Below, one piece after another: positions 1 to 12,700 of a stretch of 20,797 nt of DNA. The stretch lies in the NCBI GenBank assembly GCA_000969725.1, contig JXSR01S002592.1; one strand, written 5' to 3'. The notes beneath the pieces are model-generated. The model did no database searches and had not been told where the DNA came from. It saw only the letters and a program-made list of their open reading frames with translations. Position 1 is the first letter of the stretch, and every line of letters starts with the position of its first letter. A program made the translations under genes and the position numbers. This DNA is from Ophiothrix spiculata (taxonomy: Eukaryota > Echinodermata > Ophiuroidea > Amphilepidida > Ophiotrichidae).

Positions 1-475
1 TAAGGGTTGGAATTTGCTGTACAGGGTTTCGACATTTAGGGTCCGATTTAGAGGTGCTCTGATGAGCATGCGTACAACTTTTTTCTTCGAATAAGTTATC
101 AGCCTCGCCAAGAAGGGTTGTCAAGATACTCCTAGTTCCTGGTTATGTTTCAGCATAGTATCTTTCACTTCAATAAACTTTGTCTAGTGGTGCTCCAACA
201 TTCCAATGCCTTCATGGTAGAAGACTTCATTTTCGAACTTCAGGTAGAACTCAACAGACCTTAATGACATTATCCGACTCAAAATGATGTCCACGAATGT
301 GGGATATGATTTTGGGAAACAGGTAGAAGTCAGATGGGGCCAGACCTGGTGAATCTGGTTTGGGGCAACGATTCAAACCCACACTTGGTTGTTTCAGCCA
401 CTGCAACTTGTGCTGTGTGGACAAGTGCATTGTCCACACAGCGCAATAGCCCAACATTTCATTTTTGGACATAAA
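1..475 (-). mobile_element. mariner-type transposase remnant (C-terminal part), truncated by window edge
   Basis: Read on the minus strand, 472 to 251 includes SPGLAPSDFYLFPKIISHIR then GHHFESDN, the hallmark block around the last catalytic aspartate of mariner transposases (consensus YSPDLAPSDFxLFPxLKxxLxGxxF). In another frame just upstream, AHTAQVAVAE resembles the PAHTA block, so at least one frameshift separates them. Downstream, GIGMLEHH and KFIEVKD fit the usual C-terminal end, again in shifted frames, with a stop. The element is an old dead copy inside the intron before exon a. Its outer end is not seen. Confidence 0.85.
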
Positions 476-644
476 ATTCTATGAATTTGGTTTTCACAAT
501 ATTGTGAATGTATATTTTTGGAAACATGTATTCTCTTTATCATTTTTCAAAATACCTTGAGATTTCTATGTGCTTACAATATTAAATCTCGGTAAGATTT
601 TCTAAAATTTCAATGGAGTCATCATGTTGATTCTTTAATTGTAG
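476..644. other. intron remainder before exon a
   Basis: AT-rich intronic sequence between the mariner remnant and the TAG acceptor. No gene or repeat recognised. Confidence 0.6.
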
Positions 645-764
645 GTAATATCTTCTGGGAGGAGACAGATGACTTTCAGCTGCCTTATGACATATGGTGG
701 TCGTCAACACACAAGAAGCTTCCAGATAGGAAGAAGCCACCAAAATTCAGGAAGATCAGAACAA
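645..764 (+). CDS. ASH1L: ASH1L exon a: pre-AWS region
   Basis: Encodes residues 1-39 plus one base of the next codon. The acceptor is the TAG at 642-644 and the donor is GTAAGT at 765. The acidic-then-aromatic segment FQLPYDIWW, followed by a basic proline-rich stretch ending KIRT, matches the stretch directly before the AWS domain in animal ASH1L (remembered human pattern LPYDIWW...KIRTN). The first two bases complete a codon from an exon left of the window, so the chosen start is a splice acceptor and not a start codon. Confidence 0.93.
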
Positions 765-3700
765 GTAAGTGTTATAGTTCTTCAATACAACAAGTTTGCT
801 TTTTTAAACCTGATAATATGTCTCAAATCTTGTTCAATCATACACTAAGATAGTAAACATTGTACTAAAACATTTCTCTCACTATGAAATATTTCTTAAT
901 CTGTAATAACAACTTCTGATTTTATGCCCATAAGCAAATTGACCATGCTTGGTTAACAACTTTACCGGGATATTTAATGGAAACAAGTCTTCAATGGTGA
1001 CAATGTCTTCACATTGAATCGTAGCATGTTTCTTGATAAGTTTGTGCTATGGCCGGAAAACATAGAATTTATCGTGAAACATCAGTACATTTGATTTAGT
1101 TCACCATTTAGGAAGCTTTCATCCATTATATCTATTTGACATCAACAGCCCCATAAAATGTATGTAGGAACACTGTTAGGTTGACTTAGAGCGCTAACAA
1201 TGTTGAGAAAACCATTTAAGGCATAGAGACTTGCTTAATCTCAAAATTGAAACAGAAAGTGTATTTGCTGGTTTCAATGTGATTAGAATGGTTCATTTCT
1301 GATGTTCAATTCCAAATTGATGTTTAATTTTTTGTTTTGTTTTGTTTCTTTACCTTGATGTAGATATTTACTATGATGTCAAACCTGTAGCAAGAACAGA
1401 ATCTAATGCGTGCTGTTGTATCAAACCCAGAGAACCAGTAGACCCATCAGTGCCTGCAGAGAAGGGGTGCCAAGAAGACTGCCTTAATAGGTAAGAACAG
1501 ACTCCAATGTGTGCTGTTGTATCAAACCAAGAGAACCAGTAGACCCATCAGTGCCTGCAGAGAAGGGGTGCCAAGAAGATTGCCTTAATAGGTAAGAACA
1601 GACTCCAATGTGTGCTGTTGTATCAAACCAAGAGAACCAGTAGACCCATCAGTGCCTGCAGAGAAGGGGTGCAAAGAAGACTGCCTTAATAGGTAAGAAC
1701 AGAATCCAATGCGTGCTGTTGTATCAAACCAAGAGAACCAGTAGACCCATCAGTGCCTGCAGAGAAGGGGTGCCAAGAAGACTGCCTTAATAGGTAAGAA
1801 CAGACTCCAATGCGTGCTGTTGTATCAAACCCAGAGAACCAGTAGACCCATCAGTGCCTGCAGAGAAGGGGTGCCAAGAAGACTGCCTTAATAGGTAAGA
1901 ACCAGGAATTTTTATAGGGGAACCGATACTCGCCACCATTTTAATTTCACATCCATGTAAATCCTATGGGATGGCAGCCATCTTGGATTGTCGCTCATGG
2001 AGGTTGAGTTATTGTACCTCCGACATTTTACGGCTCCGCTTGCCACACTTCGAGAGTCTTCACAACAGATTAGCGGTGAAATTTGTGTACTTTGATCAGA
2101 GCAAGTCGCAATACACGCTACTTGAAACGCAGACACGGTTTGCGCGTGAAACAAAATGCACACGCTGTAGATTTACGCGATCTGCCTGGATGTCGGGCTA
2201 AACTATGAATATATCCAGAGGTACAATAACTCTGCACAATGAGCGACACAAGATGGCGGAGAAAACCGGTTCTCTCCGGGTACTCCGGTCTTCCTCCTGC
2301 ATCCAGAACTGATTTAATTAAAGAAAGATCTTGGACCCCAATGGAAAAAAGCTTCAGTTAAGAGGCTTTCTTGGGTTATCCTTGGTGATTAGCCTAAAGA
2401 ATTCTTTCTTTCTTTCTTAAGTATTTGCTTAAGGCTTGCAATTTTTTTGTTTTTCAGAATTGTATTCAATGAATGCTCTCCAAGTAACTGTCCATGTGAA
2501 GAATTGTGTGCCAACCAAAAAATTCAAAGACAGCAAGGCTGCACTAGTTTAGAAAGATTTATGGTAAGTTCCTATTAGTTATTCCATAAATATGCCACGG
2601 GTAGATTAATTAGTTACTACCAAAGAAATTATAAAGGAGAGGTGGTGCTCCCACCATTTTGATTTGACCGCTGAGTAAATCCTATGGGATGGCGGCCATC
2701 TTGGGTTGTTGTTCGTGGACGGAGAGTTATTATACTGGGGTATTTTATGGCTCACTTTGGAGAGCCATCAAAACAGATTAGTGGGAAATTTGAGGCACCG
2801 TTGATCAGAGCAAGTCCCAACAGATGCTATTTGAAACAAAATGCACATGCTGTACACTTGGAAAATGAAGATTTATGCGATCTGCCTGGATAATAGTAAA
2901 CGACATTTAATAAATCGCCATTTCAAAAGTGATATGGGCCAATCTCTGAACATAATCGGAGTTACAAGAACTCTGCTCCATGAGCAACAAGATAATGGTC
3001 AGCGAGCACTGTGTCTTGATTTTAAGATATATGGTTCATACCAAGGAAATTAAATAGGGGAGTCAGTGTGAATTCAGTTTATTGAAAAGAAAAGACCAAT
3101 CGACCGATCCAAAATTAAAATTTTATGGCATGAGGGCAACACATTATTTTATTATTATTGGCCTAATTGTGAAGATTGACTGAATAGGCCTGTTTGTAAT
3201 CACTTGCCTCAACGGATGTGTCATAATAAGTTTCATTGGTTAATTGCTATTCGTCACAAGTTATTAAATGTTGTCTATTTTAATACCAACAGACACCCGA
3301 TTGTGGATGGGGAATTCGTGCCAAACAGCCAATCAAATCCGGTGATTTTATCATTGAATATGTCGGTGAGGTCATCAGTGTCAATGAATTATGGAAGCGC
3401 TCCATGGACGATTACCAGTACCAGAAACACCATTATTGTCTGAATCTTGATGGCAGTACCGTCATTGATGGGTTTCGCTATGGCAACGATAGCAGATTTG
3501 TCAACCATAGCTGTCAGCCCAATTGTGAAATGCAGAAATGGTATGACCATAATTATTTTGTATAGACTAATAATTGCGTATTACTTCACTTGAGTGACAT
3601 TGTACAAAAGTAATGCACCACATGCAAAAGTTGGAGTTATCCGTGGTCATGAGGCAAAGCCGAGTGAGTTGACAACTACAAATTTGGTTACGATGTATTA

Positions 3701-6700
3701 ATGATTTCCAAGCATTAAATCTGTTGCTTGGGGAGGGCCATAGATTTAGGGAGGAGATATCAGACTTGCCGCCATTTTAAATATGACAAGGAATTTAAAT
3801 TGGGATTTTCTTAATTTTACTGACGTACAAGATCTTTTCATTATTTGTGAAAATTAAAAATATACACACATCCGTTTAGCTGGAAACAATGTGATTAAAC
3901 TTGCAGATGTTTGCTGTCCGGTACCTCAGCTCTACATCTTTGCTAGAAAAGCATGAAAATTTCACATTACAATTTTGCAAATTGACAAACTCTGACATTT
4001 TCTCAACATGAAAATTTCGAAAATCACTAAATTGATGGCAAATTCGGCAACCATGTCTCATTGTTTTTATTGATGTTTTCCAAACAGATTAAACCAAATT
4101 TTACAAGACATACCTACCAGTATAAATTATTTATTCATCACATCAAATGAAAAAGTCACTAAAACAAAAAAGTGCTAAAGGGAGCTTGATGAGAAACCCC
4201 AGTCTAGTAATTATTTTAAAGCACTCATGATAATGGGTTGGGGCTGTTTAAAGTGCAACGAATTGAATAGATGTATTTCCGGGATCGAAAGGCAGTGATA
4301 TTGTGACGTATTTTGTCATTATCGATCTATTCAGCTGTCATCAATCTCATTGGCGTTGTTGTTATTCCCCTCAACAATGTAGCGATTAAGATGGAAATAA
4401 AACATTGGAATGATTGCTTATTGTGTCAGTTCTTTTCTATTGTCTTTGTTAATTATGTGTACAGAACAAAAATAAAACAAATGTACATAGTGTAACAATG
4501 TTTTGGCTGGGTCTCTTAGCTTAGGTATATGCATTTGTTGGCAAGCAAAGAATTTAATTCTACCTGCGTGAAGAAAACCTTTTGACTTTACGCATCTAGT
4601 GCGCTGAGGTTTAAGTTCACATTCAACTCACTCAATACTTGTGAGCTCGTGTGATTTGTCTGTTCTGTTGCTGTGTGACTTGATGGTCGATTTGATTGGT
4701 TTAATGTTCACGCACGCTGCAGTTTGGTTCCGCCCAGCATGAAAAGGTTTTTTAAGGCTACTTTTGGTGGAGATTTTTATTTAGCAATGCCTTTACTGTA
4801 ATCAAGATAATTTTGTGTGCATTTTAATTTGAAATGAAATATGGATGAAACATTAGTGCTAATGATATCTTTTTATTACTTTCAGGAGTGTGAATGGCTT
4901 ATATAGGATTGGTTTGTTTGCTCTTCATGATATCCCAGCAGGGACACAAGTCTCATATGACTACAACTTCCATGCTTTCAACCTAGAAACACAGGTAAGT
5001 TTAGCATCCAATTAAACACTTAGGTCCGTATGTTTAAAAGAAGTTTAAGAGTTAGACCAGGTTTAAAGTTAGACCTAGTCTAAGTGAAATTTTGTGTCAC
5101 TGATAAATCTATTTCCCTCAACCAAGATTGTCATATTTTGTGTTTATTGTAAGATTTCTAGTTGGTTATAGGCCACTCAAAAATGTATTGGACAGTGAAA
5201 ACAAAAATCCAGAGTGCAGGGCCTATTGTTTTTAATGCAACCTGTACCATGGACTTTTGTTTACATAGTCTAAGAAATTATTAGTTTGCTTATAGGTGCC
5301 ACGAGGCCGTATATATCATTGACCTCTGAACAGTACAATCATTCCATGGTTGAAAAAAGTTCTCAAAAAAGAAAAAAATGTTGTCTCTTGTCTCTAGTAT
5401 TTACTGATCTTCAGTTTCCACAGTTGAACTCATCAATTGAATGAAGTATTGTAATTCGTAAACAAACAATTTATTTGTTAACTTCAGCAAAAATGCCGTT
5501 GCAGCAGTGAGAATTGCCGAGGTTCGATAGGCGGCAGAGGCCAGCGACCTAATGGCTCCATCAAGAAAGGTGACCAGGCCAGCTCAGGGGAAAACCAAGC
5601 ATCGGTCAAAGGCAAGAAGAAGAAAAAGAAGATCAAGAATCAGAAGAAGAATATTGTGAAACCTAAAAACAAAGAAACAAAGAAGGTAGTAAAGGTTAAG
5701 CCGAAGGTTAAACAGAAGCAGAAAAAGAAAAAGGTTTGTTAGCTCAATATCTAGCTAATTCATGCCTTCTTTCTTGCCATGCTGCCTGTCATTACTAAAA
5801 CTTGAGATCACCATTTCTTCTTTGCATGGTACACATGGTTGTCCTCCACCGCCCGCCCCATTATTCGAAACTGGAAAAAAGTTTTTAAAGTTTACCGCAC
5901 CTAATTTTCTGATTTCCAACAAAGTTTTTTCTTTGAGAATTTTGATCTTTTGAAAATATTTTTCAAGTTTATGTTTTCATTTTGTTTACATTTTAATACT
6001 GTTTTTAAATTTGTATAAAGAGATTTGTCGGTACAGTAGACTTATTTGCATCTTTATAGAGGATATAATTTGGTGTAGCTTTGACTTACATCTGGAAAAA
6101 AATCTGTAAAAAATAATCCGCCCGCCTGCACTTGCTGAAAAAAAAGTTGTGGAGGACACCCACAAACGATTTTTGTTGTTGGCCTGATCAGTAAATCTTG
6201 GGCTGCTGACATCCGGATATCAATATATGAAAGTACTCAAAATTCACACTGCGTATAGATCGCTGACCATATCAGCTCATATAAAGCGGTTACATCTCTG
6301 TAGTCTCACTCCATGTATCATGAAATGAAGGAAGGTGTTCTTGACTATAATCCATATATTTATACACACATTTCAACCTTTATCTGCGTGTATATACTGG
6401 GCATTGGTTGTTGGGTATTCAAATTTGTTGTACAAGTTCATTGTTTAAGTGAACTTAATGTACTTTGTTCTGTCATTTAATCTGGCCACTTTTTGGAGGA
6501 GCATGTTTATTACACGTAGTGTGACACCATGTGCAGGGTGAACACAAAACCAAAAGGAATAATATGCAAGAAATACAGCATTATAAAAACAAAGGGTCTG
6601 GAAAAATTATCAAATCCAAAAAAAATATTGTCTTGTAAAAATAGGTGTGTGAGTTATTAACATAGTATAAACACACAGTTTGATGCGCTGAGCAAAGTTA

Positions 6701-9700
6701 AGAGGGATGTTAGCTCTGCACCTTGGCTAAACTAAGTGCTTGTTATTGCTAATTCCTTTGCAATATTTACACATTTTGACAAAATTTTGTGCAGAATAAG
6801 TGGACAATGCATGAATATAAGATTTTTCTGATATGCAGGAGACTTCAGTAATCAGTTTAAATTTACAGACAACTGACAACGAGTCCCAAAAGGTACACCA
6901 AAAATTCTTAACACAGATTTTGAAAACTGACAAGAAAAAAAAGGTCTCACAAATGCACAGACGAATCATAAGTCTCATTGTCAATTTTCAACAAAATGTG
7001 GCGTGCCCACTACGCTAGTGTACACAGTCTGTAATACACGCTAGCAGTACATTTTTTTAAAGCAGGAGATTGCGGGAGATTTAAAAAAAACGGAAGATAT
7101 TGGGGAGATTTTATTTCAAAGCAGGAGATATAACTACACGATCAGGAGGTAGGATCAAAATGGTGTTTGTTTGAAGGAAATCGGACATACGGTTGCCAAG
7201 ATATGCTCGATTTTAATTTCTTTGTTTTCTATCATTTTTGCCAATATATTGATAACGTTAATGAGCAACATTGGCTATATGTGCTCATTAATATTCATAT
7301 TTGCCAATATTTTACCAATATCTTATGAATAAACCTTCATACTATTTTTATTTTACATAATTTTAACTTGAAACTTTGCCAATGTGTTTCTTTGGCCTAA
7401 AATATTAACATATGATTTACCCCCCATCTAATTTGCATATTTGGCATAGTTAATGAGCATTATACAAAAAGCTAATTAATTATGCAAATATGCAAATTAG
7501 ATGGGCGGGTAAATCATACATTAAAGTTTTAGGTCATAGAAACACATTGGCAAAGTTTCAAGTTAAAATTATTAAAGGTAAAAGTAGTATGAAGGTTTAT
7601 TCATAAAATATTGGAAAAATATTGGCAAAAATTAATATTAATGAGCACATTTTGCCAGTTTTCCTCATTAACTTCATCAATATATTGGCAAAAACAATAG
7701 AATACAAAGAAACTTTAAACAACAATATCTCAAAATCCGTTTGTCCGATTTGGCTCAAATTTTGGAATTATGATTTTTTTGCTTAGCTCTCTGCAACAAA
7801 CCTATTTTTATCTCAGTCAGAGCAACTTCATTTTGCCTTTAATACCACCTTAACAGGTATAAAATTGTTTTGAGGGCAAAATAAGACCTTTTGCCAATCT
7901 GGGCATCCTTTAAGCATGTATTACTAAATATCAAAGACTATGTCTGATTGGAATTTGAATGTCACACTGAGCGTGAAAGGACAGGCCTATGACATTGACC
8001 TCATCAGATCAAGCATCAGGCATATTGCATAACATGACAGTCTCAAGTTCTGTGGTTTTGTGTATGTGAACTGTAACCAGATAGGAAGGCCAGAGACAGC
8101 TGCTGCATTGGTTGAAATAGGAACATAACAAGAAAAAATAAATGAATAAAAACAACTGAAATTGATTGAAATAGGAATGTTTGATTGTCAATATCATATG
8201 ACAAATAACATTCTGCAGATTATATTTATGTTACTCTTATGTAATATACTAACCTTTTGAATTTGGGAGTAATACAGGTCACTTTAACCATTCGTATATA
8301 TCCCTAGTTATTTTCATATTCATCTAGATTCATACACTCACATGTTACATTTGCTTTGAGGATTTTTGACATTTAATTGGTTTTAACTGTTTCACCAAAA
8401 GCTCAACCAACTTTATATTGGCCTAATCCATTTCAAACGCTTATTACTTCAGCTAGGATGAATTGTTTATGCATATTCGATACTAATTTATTCACCAAAT
8501 ATCACATTGTATATGAACACACCCCCACCCAGACACACACATGGAATGGCTGAAAGGTGGAAATATTGGGATTCTTACAGCAGCCCTGCATAACAACTAC
8601 AGCTACTTTATAGATGTTCAGGAGTAGCCATGTTCAAGATTTCAATTTAATATCATTGTGGTCATGGAGTATATTAACTGACAATGGCGTCAGGGTCATA
8701 CATATATGTGGTGGACATTTTGTCATGGTTCAGAAATATAAAAGTGTGAATATTATTATGGTGTTAATTGGATTAGAATTAAAATTAAAAGCTTAAAAAT
8801 CAAAGGACAAAAATCAAACCTGAATTTTGGCATTCTGTATAAATTTATAAAGTGGTTAGGACACTTCCCTGTTCATGCACATTCACTGATAAGGATATCT
8901 GTAACATATTTTAGTCATGGTTTCAATCATGGTTCAGAGATGAAATGTTTGAATCAGTTGTTTATTACAATAATAGTTGGAATGCACATATCAAGTAGAT
9001 TTTGACATAATGTAATTAAATTTATTTATCTGAAATTTGATACGAAAACTTTGGGCAATTCTTTCACCAGCTACCATCAACTGCACTCAAGATTTGGTTT
9101 GCTTAATATACATCTGCACATCTATTCAGGAATCTTAAAACATGTGGTACTAATTTTGTGATACAGTTCGTATTAGCACCCTTAATGGACATGCTGCTTG
9201 CAAATGTTTAATACAGCATCTTTCACATTTCCAATTTATTTGTCTATTAATATTAACCAACAAATGTTAACTGCTTCACAATGTGATATGGCTTCAAGTA
9301 ATATTTTTTCAAATTTGCATCAGAAAGTAATTAATAAAACCAGCTGCTGTTCTACCTCAACAAGTATATGTTTCTTTGTTTTTCTAGCAAATTGAAATTG
9401 CTTCTGAAGCCCCACCAACCAAACCTGTGCGGTTAAAGATTCCTCGCCCCATGTCAATGCGCGAGGTCAACCTGATAGCTAGCCGACAACTGTTCTTGTT
9501 AAGAAACATCGAGAAGGTGAAACGAATACGCCAGCGGCTGTTGATGAAAGACAAAGGGGAGAAAAGCAGCGCTATTGTCGGTTTACAACCGACGAGTAGT
9601 AAGGACCACGGCAAGGGTAAGTGTACGTATCACTGCTCGTACTATCTACTGACAGCTTGTCTCCCATTAGAGACAGCTTGTCTTACAGTTGTGTGGTAGA

Positions 9701-12700
9701 CTTTGTGGATAGATGTGATGCATGTGGTATTTAATTTTTTTTTTTGAATATTTTGTAGTTAAGCATGACGTTTGTCTTTAAAAAGTTGTGTTGTTTCACA
9801 TTGGTTTTAATTTTGCTACATTTTATTTCATTAAAGGTCATTTTACGTTTTAGTATATATAAATTAATGTTGTTCACTCTCGTCATTGTGACTTACTTGC
9901 TCAATGAAAAGCCTCACTTGGTATAGTTCAATCTAACTTCAAGTAGACATTTAGAATAAAGACTAGAGATATTGCCAATGACCTTTGACTCCCCCCCCCC
10001 CCTTTGGAAAATTATAGACAAATGTTGGTGGCATGTCATATATGAATATCCACCACAAACCTTCAGTTATAGGAGTTTTGTCTGATTTTTCAAAACTTGG
10101 TTTTTAATATCACATGAAAGATGACCAGTAAAGAGGTCTAAATTTCAAATATCAGCTGAATTGGACGAAACGTTTTGATTATATGGGCGATTTTGTATTC
10201 CAGAGCCGCCTATCTATTAAGCGCTAATGACATCACATACGCGGCTCATTATAAGAAGTCATTGTTACCTGATAATGACTGCGCAGTTGTAAAAGTAGGT
10301 ATAATCTTATTAGATTGGATTGCGCTATTACGCAGGTTATTAATAATGTGCAAAATTAATTATGGTTATCATAATTATACACATTCAGCTGTGGGATTTC
10401 ACATGGGTTGTGAGAAAAATATGAGCAATATTTTGGTACCGAAAATCTCAAAAAGTTTTAAAAAATTTTTTTGAAGCAAATGCTCCTTTAGAGTCAGCCT
10501 GCAGTTAATTTTGTTGCAGTTGCGGTAGAACAAGCATGACATAGCATATTATTTAAAACCAAGAAAGTGTGAGTTAAAGTTTTTGTTTCTGCACAATTCC
10601 AATGAGACTTCATCTAGAAATGTTAGTTATTTTGGGAGTTGAAATGAGGCTGATATTTTGCATGGAGCTTAAGAAGGGTGTAAACATTCCTAATCAACAA
10701 ACATCTCATCAGAATATGACTTTTGATTGTGTTTTACCCTATATCTCAAAATTAAAAGAACAGCTTGTTATGGGAGGTTTGGTGAACAGTTATATATTTC
10801 AGAATGAGAGAAAGTATCAAACAAATCAGGACATATTATATAAAAGATCATCTCCAATTGTATTATAGATGTATTTATGGCACAGTTCACGGCTCTCAAG
10901 ACGCCTCGTTCTGTGAAGACACGACGCCTGGCAGCAGCTGAAGAGAACACAGAAGTTGGCAAGGCAGCTAGACTGGCACAAGTCTTCAAAGATATCTACA
11001 CAGCTGTGTGTACATTCAGGAATCAATGTGGACAAAGTCTAGCAATACCATTCCTTAATTTGCCAGCAAGGAAAAGGTGAGTTTTACACCAGATGTGGAG
11101 GGAAATGTAATCTTTTGTGTGTTTTTTTTTGCGTTTAGCAGGCATGATACTTTTTTACCTACATTCAGGTATTTTACGATCTTCAATTCAGGTATTTGCC
11201 TTGCAAGACAAAAACAAAAATCAGGTATTTTCCATGCATGACCAAAAATCAAACATATTTCAGCTGTATATTACACGAAATGGCCTCTCCAGTGGTGTAA
11301 GATGAGCAGAACCCCTTGTAGCGGGAGGCAAGTACTGTGCACACTGCGTTTTGTCTGGATTATGGCTTACTTGTAGGTATTTTTATAAGAGGCCAGTATC
11401 ATGCCTGGTTTAGGTTGATGGTCAAATGGGAACACCAACCGAATAGTCAAGAATGTTTGTTTTGCCTGAATATCGCACACATTGACCATGAGATTAGTTA
11501 TGACCATATCTCCAAATTATCTGACTTCTGTACACACAAAAATGATTGCAACTTCACTTGAAAGTATGGAAGTGTTTCAAATCAAGTCATATATTGTATT
11601 TCATGTTTATTTTTTAAATAAAGCTCAATCACTCTCCTCGATTCTTACTCTATAAAAAATCCCTATTTTCACGCATTCTACCCGGGGATTCAAACCCAGG
11701 ACCTCTTGCGTCCCAATCCAATATTCACCCATACCAAGCCACCCACGAGCGCTGCCTCTGCAGCAATTCGGCGACCATATATATCTCCCAGTTGTGACGT
11801 GTTTGGACTATTTTCTTTTTTCTACTGTAGGATTTTGTAGGATTTAGCGGGGTTAGGGTCATTCCAAATCTATAGCTACCAAAAAATGTAGTTACCCTTT
11901 AAAACATCAATTTTCTTTGACGTTAACATCAAAATAAGATCTATATACCACATTGTGAAAGATTTATCTTTCTCTCAGTGCATTTTGAGTCACGATATTT
12001 CAAGTTAAGTAGAGAAATGATACTTAATTCAATAATAATTGAGAAGTTCCAAGGGATTTGTATGAGTCATGTTCTTTTTGTTGTCTTGCTGGCAGATGAC
12101 AGTTTACAGATCAGAGTGAGATCTTAAACAATAGGTGCCTGATAACTCAGCTCAGCAGCACATACAAAACTTAAGATATCTAGTATGTGATGAAACATCA
12201 TTAGTCACTATATAGGATTTGATGACTTTTAATGACTACGCTAGAAGTAAAATCTTTTTCCTTTTTTTGAAATAAAGGTCAACCTTGGTACCAGTGGAGC
12301 ATAGTATGATTCAGCTGCAAATTTACATACAATGGTTGTACAAATTGATGCATTTTGTTGTCAAGGCCAAAACATTGTTAGCTTTCCCTCATTTGAACCC
12401 TTAAAACAGTACAACTAAAATGCTCATTAACACAAGCTCTAAAAGTACTTTTTTTACATCTTCAGAGAGAGAGAGAAACTTTCTTATGAATTTTAAAAAA
12501 AAGTAGGTATTCTTTTGTACAGAAAATGTACAAGATTAAAACTTTTTTCCTGAGTTGTGTTGGTCAGTGTGAGGAGAACCAAACCACTTTTTTTGGCCTA
12601 TGACATCACATTATTTTGACCTCAATTAGGTACTTGAATATGATGCAAGGATGTTTTAGATAATTATATCCACATATTTATATACCTCCTTTACATGATT

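Noticed and set aside
1493-1902. Copies 2-5 of the AWS exon segment as additional coding exons
   Set aside because: They lack acceptors, the 101-bp period breaks frame, and an in-frame TAA follows the first boundary, so they cannot extend the protein.
1392-1902. CRISPR-like or satellite array
   Set aside because: Units are contiguous with no variable spacers, and they carry exon and splice-donor sequence; it is a tandem exon-end duplication in an animal gene.
2684-3053. Two overlapping plus-strand open frames of about 70 codons
   Set aside because: They fall in MITE-like copy B, are not conserved in frame with copy A, and show no protein motif.
9384-9614. Minus-strand 76-codon open frame
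   Set aside because: It is the exact shadow of exon g, whose plus-strand frame fits the ASH1L linker and splice phases.
10175-10474. 99-codon plus-strand open frame in intron g-h
   Set aside because: No recognisable domain, ordinary intronic composition, and it lies within an intron bounded by two well-supported exons. Chance or repeat-derived.
11680-11752. Possible functional tRNA gene on the minus strand
   Set aside because: A-box and B-box are present, but the arms do not form a clean cloverleaf and an A-rich tail follows, so a tRNA-derived SINE is the better reading.
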